42,181 nucleotides of DNA. Source: DATADF01 sp046263155. GTDB taxonomy: Bacteria > Actinomycetota > CADDZG01 > WHSQ01. The notes beneath the pieces are model-generated. The model had not been told where the DNA came from, searched no databases, and was given only the letters and a program-made list of their open reading frames with translations. Positions within the stretch are counted from its first letter, which is position 1. The number at the start of each line of letters is the position of its first letter. A program made the translations under genes and the position numbers. Of this stretch, positions 1 through 6,485 are shown piece by piece. The DNA lies in NCBI GenBank assembly GCA_046263155.1, contig JBHELF010000001.1, positions 1 through 42,181 on the forward strand. The letters are read 5' to 3'.

Positions 1-773
1 TCAATATTCAGTTCCCCGACCCTGATGGCTGGATGCGGGATTCCGCGCACTCCTCTCGGTCCACCGGTGATGTTGTCGAGGTTGTTCGCAGTAATTCGAA
101 GGATCTCGCCGAACCCGAGCGTCACGATTGCGAGGTAGTCCCCGCGCAGACGCAACGTGGGAGAGCCCAAGACGACGCCCGCGATGACGGCTGCCATCAG
201 CGCGGCCAGAATGATCAGCCACATCCACATCGACCAGGTCGGCTCAACCGCCACTCCCTCACCCGCGATCGCCTGGGTGTAGGAGTGGGCACCTGTCAGG
301 ATTCCGGCCGTATACGAACCGATCAACCAGAAGGCGACATAACCAAGATCCAGCAGCCCGGCAAACCCCACCACGACGTTCAACCCGAGAGCGAACAAAG
401 TGAAGAGCGCCACTCGGGCGAGGGCGCTTCCGCTCGTGGCCCGTCGAGCCCAATCCGGCAGATCGAACCATTCGGTAAGGAAGGGCAGCATCGCCGCGGC
501 AGCGATCACAAGGATGCCTATAAGCGGGTAGGCCCACCTGCGGTTCGCCTCGACGTTTTCTCGAAAGACGCCCCACGGTTTGGTGACGGGTTCGAGCCGG
601 CGGCCCGCCATTTGCTGCGCGCGGCCGTAGGCGGACACCCGCGCGTCGCGGAACGCACCCCGACGTTGGGCGAACTCTCTGCGGCGATCCTTCAATCGGC
701 GGCCGAGGCTGCGGGCGTCGGTCTCGGCTGGCTCCTGCGCCTGGCTGCTGCCGGAAGGCTTGCCGTCGGCCAT
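1..773 (-). CDS. livM: Branched-chain amino acid ABC transporter permease LivM (3' end beyond window)
   Basis: Second inner-membrane permease of a LivFGHMJ-type importer for branched-chain amino acids or related amides. About 257 codons are visible; the C-terminus runs off the left edge. An unusually long hydrophilic, Arg/Gln-rich N-terminal extension of about 80 residues precedes the first hydrophobic helix (starting near YPLIGILVIAAAAMLPF). Later helices include one around LFALGLNVVVGFAGLLDLGY, followed by the family-typical LRGDYLAIVTLGFGEI and GGPRGVRGIP segments, which identify LivM rather than LivH. The ATG follows immediately on the TAG stop of livH with no spacer, so translation is probably coupled. 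ATPase genes (livG, livF) would be expected just outside the window; I cannot see them. Confidence 0.93.
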   Translation of the reverse strand, partial: MADGKPSGSSQAQEPAETDARSLGRRLKDRRREFAQRRGAFRDARVSAYGRAQQMAGRRLEPVTKPWGVFRENVEANRRWAYPLIGILVIAAAAMLPFLTEWFDLPDWARRATSGSALARVALFTLFALGLNVVVGFAGLLDLGYVAFWLIGSYTAGILTGAHSYTQAIAGEGVAVEPTWSMWMWLIILAALMAAVIAGVVLGSPTLRLRGDYLAIVTLGFGEILRITANNLDNITGGPRGVRGIPHPAIRVGELNI

Positions 774-1769
774 CTAGTGCCCAACCTCCTCTCCGAGAAT
801 CCCACTCGGGCGGAACAGCAGGACTAGCACCAGCACGACGAAGGAGGTCACGTTGATCCACTGAGTGCCCAGGCATGGGACGGAATAAGCCTCAACCAAT
901 CCCAGCAGGAGACCGCCGAGCATCGCTCCGCGGATGTTGCCGATGCCTCCGAGGACCGCGGCGGTGAATGCCTTGATGCCCGGAAGGAACCCGATAAACC
1001 AGAAGGCCGGCGCCCCGAGGACCTGTACGAACAGCATCCCGGCGGCCCCCGCCATGACTCCACCGACCAGGAAGGTCGTCACGATGACGGCATCGATGTT
1101 GACGCCCATCATGGAGGCCGCCTCTGCATCCTGAGCGACGGCCCGAATCCCTCGTCCCAAACGTGTCTGACGAACGAAGCGATCGAGAATGAACAACATC
1201 AGCGCGGCGGCCACGATGACGAGCACTCGCTTGTTCGAGAAGGAGGTTCCAAAGAGCGAGAAGACCTGCTGGGTATCCATCACCTCTGGGATCGACTGCG
1301 GGTTCGGACCCGCGATCGCCGGAAGCTTGAAGAACAGGAGGTAGTGCTGGCCGTCCATCAGCACGAATAAGTACTGAATGAAAAGCGACGCGCCGATCGC
1401 ACTGATCAGGAAGGAGAGACGCGGCGCACCGCGGCGACGAAGCGGCCGATAAGCGAAGCGCTCGACCAGCACGGCCAGCCCGCCCGAGGCCACCATCGAC
1501 GCCAGGAGCGCAACGAGAAGTATCAGTATCAGCATGAAGCCCGTCGCGGGCTCCGTGACGTCGAACCAGTCTCGGATTGCGTAGAGAGTCGCGAAGGTGG
1601 CGACCATGAAGACTTCGGAGTGGGCGAAATTGATGAGCTGCAAGACGCCGTAGACCATCGTGTAGCCCAGGGCGATCATGGCGTAGATCGAGCCGAGCGT
1701 TAGACCGTTGCGGGTCTGGTCCCAGAATTGCCCGCCGACTGCCGAGAAGCAATCTCCGATTACTTCCAC
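774..1769 (-). CDS. livH: Branched-chain amino acid ABC transporter permease LivH
   Basis: Inner-membrane permease of 331 residues that pairs with LivM. The N-terminus has the LivH-typical segment GLTLGSIYAMIALGYTMVYG followed by INFAHSEVFM, and the interior has the EAA-like loop RAVAQDAEAASMMGVN that contacts the ATPases. The GIKAFTAAVLGGIGNIRGAMLGG segment near the C-terminus is also characteristic, and the protein is hydrophobic throughout with about eight helices. It lies between livJ (91 nt upstream, separated by a strong hairpin) and livM (directly abutting). Substrate specificity within the hydrophobic amino acid/amide class cannot be read from the sequence. Confidence 0.95.
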   Translation of the reverse strand: MEVIGDCFSAVGGQFWDQTRNGLTLGSIYAMIALGYTMVYGVLQLINFAHSEVFMVATFATLYAIRDWFDVTEPATGFMLILILLVALLASMVASGGLAVLVERFAYRPLRRRGAPRLSFLISAIGASLFIQYLFVLMDGQHYLLFFKLPAIAGPNPQSIPEVMDTQQVFSLFGTSFSNKRVLVIVAAALMLFILDRFVRQTRLGRGIRAVAQDAEAASMMGVNIDAVIVTTFLVGGVMAGAAGMLFVQVLGAPAFWFIGFLPGIKAFTAAVLGGIGNIRGAMLGGLLLGLVEAYSVPCLGTQWINVTSFVVLVLVLLFRPSGILGEEVGH

Positions 1770-1811
1770 TGGTCTCCTAGGGCCCCATGGAAAAAGTCGT
1801 CAGATTGTAAA

Positions 1812-1839
1812 CAGGGGCAGGCCTTGCGGCCTGCCCCTG
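1812..1839 (-). terminator. Perfect hairpin between livJ and livH
   Basis: A perfect 12-bp stem (1812-1823 with 1828-1839) with a 4-nt loop lies in the 91-nt gap between the livJ stop and the livH start. On the transcribed (minus) strand it is followed only by TTTACAA, so it is a weak terminator or an mRNA-stabilising structure. In known Liv-type and other binding-protein operons such structures let the binding protein be made in excess over the permeases; that role is inferred here. Confidence 0.55.
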
Positions 1840-1860
1840 GTCATACGACGATCTATTTGC

Positions 1861-3090
1861 TTAGGCGGTGCCCAGCAGGTCTGCAGCGCTGCCCAACGGT
1901 TTGAGGTCGCCGGCCGTCACCTCGTACAGATAGAACAGCTGGCTTACGTCCTCCGCAACGACCTCGTGCGTCTCGTCGAAGGCGTACGGCTTCGCCACAC
2001 CCTGGAACTCGCTACCCGGCTGGAGTCCGTCAAGGTATTCCTTGATGCCCGCACGGATCGCCTCAGGATCCTCGGCGCCGCCGTCGATAGCCGAACGGAT
2101 GCCCTCGCCGAGCAGACTGGCAACGTCGTAGCCCTCAGCCGCATAGACCGGGACCGACGAGGCCTCGCCGCCGTACTCGCCCTGGTACTTCGAGACGAAG
2201 TCGCCCGACAGGTTCGTGGGAGCGATCAACACGACGTTGTCCGCACCCCTACCGGCCAGGTCCAGGAAGGTCGACGACAGCGATCCGTCACCCGACATCA
2301 TCGTGATGTCGAGACCGGCGTCGCGCGACTGCTTGACTATCTTGCCGAAGTCCGCGTCGTAGCCGCCGAAGAACAACGCATCGGCGCCCGACGCCTCGAC
2401 TGCGGAGACAAACGCGGAGAAGTCCTCGGCTCCCGACTCAACCCCCTCGAAGCCGGCGATCTCCAGACCGGCTTCCTCCGCCGTGTCGCGCACCGTTTCG
2501 GCAAGAGGTTGGCCGTACTCGGACTTGTCGTGGGACACGAAGAGGCTCGAGGGCTTCAAGGTCTCGGCGATGTACTGACCGGCCAATCCACCTTGCGCGG
2601 CGTCATTGCCGCAGGCGCGGTACCAGAAGTCCCAACCCTCTTCCGCCAGAGCGGTGTTCGTTGCCGATGGAGTTACGAACGGGATTCCGGCCTCGTCGTA
2701 GCTGTCGCCCGAGGCGGTCGACTCACCGGAGAAGGCGGGACCGACGATGGCGACTGTGTCGGGGTTGGAGACGGCCTCCTCCACAACCGGAGGTGCATTG
2801 TCGCCGCTGCCCTGAGTGTCGCCCCGCTCCAGCGTGATCTCCGCGGGGAAAGTGTCATCGGCGTTCAACTCGTTGAAGCGCAACTGGGCACCCTGGAACG
2901 CGGGAATCACCAGATAATTGAAGGGCCCCGTCAACGCGCCCTGGAATGTGATGGAGACGGGAATCTTTTCTACATCTCCGTCACCAGCCGTGGTCCCGTC
3001 GCCGTCGTCGCCGTCGCCACCGCACGCGGCACCGACCAACATCAGGGCCGCCAACAGCGCGCCGAGCCTCAGCCATTTGGATCTCTTCAT
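1861..3090 (-). CDS. livJ: Branched-chain amino acid ABC transporter substrate-binding lipoprotein
   Basis: Extracytoplasmic binding protein of 409 residues (Peripla_BP_6, type I fold) that delivers substrate to LivH/LivM. The signal peptide MKRSKWLRLGALLAALMLVG leads to a lipidation Cys at residue 23, followed by an acidic Gly/Asp linker typical of actinobacterial lipoproteins. Family signatures include ITFQGALTGPF near the mature N-terminus, VAIVGPAFSGES, GIPFVTPSATN, FVSHDKSEYGQ and VYAAEGYDVASLLGEGI. A run of G (AAGGGGGA) lies 5 nt before the ATG as a ribosome binding site. It is the first gene of the transporter block, with a 126-nt spacer from the preceding lipoprotein gene, so it probably has its own promoter. 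Confidence 0.94.
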   Translation of the reverse strand: MKRSKWLRLGALLAALMLVGAACGGDGDDGDGTTAGDGDVEKIPVSITFQGALTGPFNYLVIPAFQGAQLRFNELNADDTFPAEITLERGDTQGSGDNAPPVVEEAVSNPDTVAIVGPAFSGESTASGDSYDEAGIPFVTPSATNTALAEEGWDFWYRACGNDAAQGGLAGQYIAETLKPSSLFVSHDKSEYGQPLAETVRDTAEEAGLEIAGFEGVESGAEDFSAFVSAVEASGADALFFGGYDADFGKIVKQSRDAGLDITMMSGDGSLSSTFLDLAGRGADNVVLIAPTNLSGDFVSKYQGEYGGEASSVPVYAAEGYDVASLLGEGIRSAIDGGAEDPEAIRAGIKEYLDGLQPGSEFQGVAKPYAFDETHEVVAEDVSQLFYLYEVTAGDLKPLGSAADLLGTA

Positions 3091-3216
3091 GCAATTCCCC
3101 CTTACTGCTCCATGACCCCAGGCGCCGATCGCCGTTGAAAGGGGCCTCCCGACCTACGAGGGCTGTAGTTTAGCGACCGTCCGGCAAAAGTCCACATACC
3201 GCGGCGGGCCCTTCTC

Positions 3217-4425
3217 TCAGATCAGATCGTCGACCTTCCCCACCTCACGCCAGCCTGAGCTGGACACCTGATAGACGAAAACGGGGGCTTCCTCCAGCTC
3301 TCCCTGAGAATCGAACGCGTAGGTCTTCGACAGGCCCGGATAGGCGTTGGCGTGCGCCCAGGCCGCAATCCCTTCTCGAATCTCAGCGGGAGGGGAGTCG
3401 CGCGTGAATCCCGAGCCGGCCAGGGCGGCAGCCACCATTTGGACCCCTTCGTAGGCCTCCAGGGAGAAGGGGCCCGGGGCTTCGCCCATCTCCCTCTGAA
3501 AATCGGTCGCCCAGCCGCGCATCTCGGAGTCGGAGGAGGCCGCGGGATCGGCGCAGCTACAGAAGATGAGCGCTCCGCGTGCTTCGGAGAGGCCGAGTAG
3601 GCCCGGGTCCTTTCCCGTGGAGGGGGCTGTGAACAGAACGTCGAGCCCCGCTCCCTCGGCAGAACTGATCAGCTGGGCGAGGGTGGCTCCCGTACCGGAG
3701 AAGAAGATCGCGTCGGGCGCCGCCTTCTTCGCCGCGCCGACGACCTCCTCCAACTCCGCGGGATCTTCGAGTTCGTCCGCGTCCACCACGATCGAGCCGA
3801 GGGACCGGGATAGGGCCTCGGCCACCGCTTGGGCGTAGTCGGACTGCTCGCTCACCAGCACCACGCGTCGAGCGCCCGCGACCTCGGTGAGGAAGCGACC
3901 GGCCGCCTCACCTTCGACATCGTCGTGCGCTATCAACCGAAAGAAGCGAGTCCTGTCGGCGATATTCAAGTCTGCGCGGGCCGCCGAAGGTACGAACAAG
4001 GGCACCCCAGACTCGGCGAAGGCAGCGCTCGCGCCGTCAACCGCGCTGGAGGAGTAGGGACCGATCACCGCGACGAGTCTGTCGGCCGCGCCCATCTCGT
4101 GGGCGGCGGTCTCGAGTTGCCGCCCGGCCGGTGGTGCGGATCGTTCGACGAGTTCGAGGCGACAGGCGAACTTTTCCTCGCGATTGGCCGCGACGATTCC
4201 AAATCGGATTCCCCGAAGGACCGGTCCCCCTTCGAAACCCGGCTCCGCTCGATCCGAGGAGATCGTCCCGAGCTGCCATACACATGGCTCGGCGCGTGGA
4301 GGCTCATCCGTCCCGGGACAGGCGCTCAGGGTGAGGACGAGCGCGATGCCGAGTGTCGACCGAAGGGCTCGGCGGCATTCGATGGAGGTGGACCTGCTCG
4401 CTTCAGCCGTCCTTTTCAGATTCAA
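3217..4425 (-). CDS. Periplasmic-binding-protein-like lipoprotein
   Basis: A second, diverged type I periplasmic binding protein of the Liv/Peripla_BP_6 family, about 402 residues. The hydrophobic signal GIALVLTLSAC gives a lipidation Cys at about residue 36. Recognisable family segments are LVAVIGPYSSSAVDGAS, GVPLFVPSAA, RVVLVSEQSDYAQAVAEAL and FSLEAYEGVQMVAAAL, followed by a YAFDSQGELEEAPVFVYQV C-terminus. The start is uncertain: the TTG at 4425 has GGAGG 12 nt upstream and overlaps the response regulator by 23 nt, while in-frame ATGs at 4470 and 4503 would put a long non-signal tail before the lipobox. It is translated after the ANTAR regulator, so it may be a sensor component for that system, or a second receptor for the adjacent transporter. 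Both roles are inference. Confidence 0.82.
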   Translation of the reverse strand: MNLKRTAEASRSTSIECRRALRSTLGIALVLTLSACPGTDEPPRAEPCVWQLGTISSDRAEPGFEGGPVLRGIRFGIVAANREEKFACRLELVERSAPPAGRQLETAAHEMGAADRLVAVIGPYSSSAVDGASAAFAESGVPLFVPSAARADLNIADRTRFFRLIAHDDVEGEAAGRFLTEVAGARRVVLVSEQSDYAQAVAEALSRSLGSIVVDADELEDPAELEEVVGAAKKAAPDAIFFSGTGATLAQLISSAEGAGLDVLFTAPSTGKDPGLLGLSEARGALIFCSCADPAASSDSEMRGWATDFQREMGEAPGPFSLEAYEGVQMVAAALAGSGFTRDSPPAEIREGIAAWAHANAYPGLSKTYAFDSQGELEEAPVFVYQVSSSGWREVGKVDDLI

Positions 4426-4999
4426 GCCCGAGGATGTCCTCCGCCACGGCTCGCATAGAACGACGCTCATCCATGGCTCGCTTCTGAATGTGCCGAAAGG
4501 CATCGGCTTCCGACAGTTTCTGATCGTCCATCAGCTTGCCCTTCGCTCGATCGACTACCTTGCGCGTGACCAGCTGATCGGACAGCTCGGCCGACTCCTT
4601 CTTGACCGCGGCCAGCTCCGCGTAGCGCGCCATCGCAATGTCGATCGCCGGCATGAGGTCCGACTTTTGAAAAGGTTTGACCAGGTATCCCATCGCGCCC
4701 GCCTCGGCCGCTCGTTGAACCAGATCCCGCTGTGAGAAGGCCGTAAGGATGAGGACCGCGGCCAGGTCGTCGCGCACGATCGTCTCGGCGGCACTGAGAC
4801 CATCGATGCCCGGCATCTTGATGTCCATGATCACGAGATCGGGATCGCGCTCCCGCGCCAGGCGGATCGCGGCGTCTCCGTCCGCCGCCTCCCCGACGAC
4901 CTCAAGGCCCTCCTCCTCGAGCATTTCCTTCAGATCCAACCGGATGATCGCCTCGTCTTCGGCGATCAGGATTTTGGGACGCGTGTCGGCTTGAGGCAC
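4403..4999 (-). CDS. ANTAR-domain response regulator (PdtaR-like)
   Basis: Two-component response regulator of 198 residues that acts on RNA. The receiver domain (residues 8-125) has the acidic pocket E14-D15-E16, the phosphoacceptor D59 (IMDIKMPG), T86 and K108 (LVKPF). The C-terminal ANTAR domain (about 130-190, with VVDRAKGKLMDD and AFRHIQKRAMDERRSM) binds tandem hairpins in mRNA to cause antitermination in studied members such as PdtaR of mycobacteria. The cognate histidine kinase is not in the window. It is preceded by the small coiled-coil gene (6-nt gap) and followed by the overlapping binding-protein gene, so the three form one operon. Confidence 0.95.
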   Translation of the reverse strand: MPQADTRPKILIAEDEAIIRLDLKEMLEEEGLEVVGEAADGDAAIRLARERDPDLVIMDIKMPGIDGLSAAETIVRDDLAAVLILTAFSQRDLVQRAAEAGAMGYLVKPFQKSDLMPAIDIAMARYAELAAVKKESAELSDQLVTRKVVDRAKGKLMDDQKLSEADAFRHIQKRAMDERRSMRAVAEDILGLESEKDG

Positions 5000-5005
5000 G
5001 TCGAT

Positions 5006-5290
5006 CTACGCGCGGGAGCCGAGCATACGATCGAGAAGTCGGTCCTGGTCGCGCTGCAGTTCCTCGATCTCGCGCAGGGCCTCGTCCCTCTGGCGCACGA
5101 GACGTTCGTGGTCGTCGCGAGCGATACGGAACTCGCGCTCGGCCAGAGGTGTCTCCGCAACGAGCATGCGCGTTTTCGCCTCCTCCAGCACGTCCATCTG
5201 GAAGAGCAATTGCTCCTCGACGATGCGCAGATCCTCCTGCGCCCTGGTGAGGCGGTCGCTTATCTGAGTGAGGCTTTTGTGGATATCCAT
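5006..5290 (-). CDS. Small coiled-coil protein
   Basis: A 94-residue protein that I do not recognise as a named family. It is almost entirely heptad-like and charged (for example RAQEDLRIVEEQLLFQ and RLVRQRDEALREIEELQRDQ), predicting one long helical coiled coil with no signal peptide or membrane segment. It has CTGGAG 2 nt before its ATG and ends 6 nt before the ANTAR regulator start, so co-expression is very likely. It could be a partner or scaffold for the response regulator; that is inference from position only. Confidence 0.8.
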   Translation of the reverse strand: MDIHKSLTQISDRLTRAQEDLRIVEEQLLFQMDVLEEAKTRMLVAETPLAEREFRIARDDHERLVRQRDEALREIEELQRDQDRLLDRMLGSRA

Positions 5291-5297
5291 CGCTCCA

Positions 5298-5371
5298 GGG
5301 CGGGCGGGTGGCCGCCAGAATTGCCTAGGGAATGTTGATAGGGCCGCAAATTATAGGTGTCCCGCCCGCCC
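5298..5371. repeat. 11-bp GC-only inverted repeat between corA and the coiled-coil gene
   Basis: GGGCGGGCGGG at 5298-5308 is the exact reverse complement of 5361-5371, separated by 52 nt. It sits in the 103-nt gap downstream of corA and directly before the ribosome binding site of the coiled-coil gene. There is no T-tract, so it is not a standard terminator; it could form a large hairpin in the leader of the ANTAR operon. Confidence 0.5.
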
Positions 5372-5393
5372 ATGAGAAGTATCCGAAGTCGGC

Positions 5394-6380
5394 TCACAAC
5401 CAGCCCTGCCGCTTGGCCCAGATCGCGAGAGCCACACTGGCCGCGACGATGACCGAGAGTATCCACACGAGAGTGAGCGCCTCGCTCTGACCAGGCAACC
5501 CCACGATATTCATCCCGTAGATGCCCGTCGCGATGGTTGTGGGGGCAAGGAGCACGACGATGAGGGCCAGTCGCTCCATCGCGATGTTCATCTTCGCCGT
5601 CAGGACGGACCCATAGAAGTCGAGCAGATCCTGCAGGAATTCCCGCTCTCCATCGCAGAGGCTGCCGAGCCGGTCGAGGCGTACCGCGAGCTCCTGGAAG
5701 GGGTCCACCGATCCGGGAACGATGTCGCCCGCGACTTCCGCCGTGCGCGCGCAGGCTGCCTTGTTTTGCGCCGCCCTGTTCCTGACGGTGATCAGCTCGT
5801 GGCGCACCCGGTAGACCTCTTCCAGGAAGTCTTGCTGTTTGCCGGTCTTGCCCTCGCGCATTCTGCGGTCGAGCGAGCCCGCGGCCGCGGCGATGTCGCC
5901 CAGAAACTCCTCCAGTCGCCGGGCGATACCGGTGACGATCGCGACCGAGAGCTCGACCGGTGATTTCGGAAGGAAGTGGCCCTGCTCAATACGCTCGCGA
6001 ACATGCTTCGTCTCCCTGAGCATTTCATCCTGCGACATGCTGCGATCTCGGACCGCATGAGTCGTCACCAGAAATCGAGGCCCGACAAACTGCCCGATCT
6101 CGATCAGGTGGCGGTCGGAATCGAGCGAATGAAGGGAAAGGAAGATGTGGTCTGTGGCGCGTCGAAGTCTCGGCACGAGGCTGAGCTCGCGCGCCTGTTG
6201 CAGGGTGACGGCGTCCAAGCCGAGGGTCTCGTGGAGCAACCGGGCCTCTTCGTCTCCGATCGCGGGGAGGTCGACCCACAGGAACCCTTGCCTTCGCCGG
6301 AGGAGGACTCGGATCTCCTCGACGCTGTGCTCGTGAATCCCCGTCCGCGAAATCCAATGAATGCTCGGGCCGGTCTTCAC
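5394..6380 (-). CDS. corA: CorA-family magnesium/cobalt transporter
   Basis: Divalent cation channel of 328 residues. It has the large cytoplasmic N-terminal domain and helical stalk (RRLEEFLGDIAAAAGSLDRRM, ELITVRNRAAQNKAA). Two C-terminal membrane helices follow, and the diagnostic GMN motif at about residues 289-291 (IYGMN) ends the first one. The second helix and a short basic tail (KRQGWL) end the protein, as in CorA. The frame stays open far upstream, but the homologous part begins at the GTG at 6380 (VKTGPSIHWI); the upstream extension would lie antisense to the divergent propeller-protease gene, so I reject it. No clear Shine-Dalgarno is seen. The usual family residues are present; Mg versus Co or Zn preference cannot be told. 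Confidence 0.93.
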   Translation of the reverse strand: MKTGPSIHWISRTGIHEHSVEEIRVLLRRRQGFLWVDLPAIGDEEARLLHETLGLDAVTLQQARELSLVPRLRRATDHIFLSLHSLDSDRHLIEIGQFVGPRFLVTTHAVRDRSMSQDEMLRETKHVRERIEQGHFLPKSPVELSVAIVTGIARRLEEFLGDIAAAAGSLDRRMREGKTGKQQDFLEEVYRVRHELITVRNRAAQNKAACARTAEVAGDIVPGSVDPFQELAVRLDRLGSLCDGEREFLQDLLDFYGSVLTAKMNIAMERLALIVVLLAPTTIATGIYGMNIVGLPGQSEALTLVWILSVIVAASVALAIWAKRQGWL

Positions 6381-6485
6381 GCCGCAACCGTATCCACAGG
6401 CCCAGGTTCGAGCCCGGCTATCCCGGCTCCATCCGATTTGCGGAGATCCGCAGGGCGCTCGCCCGCCGGCCAGAACTTCACCCGC

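Noticed and set aside
5976..6485. Plus-strand extension upstream of the propeller-protease gene
   Set aside because: It overlaps corA antisense, and a clean signal peptide begins at the ATG at 6486.
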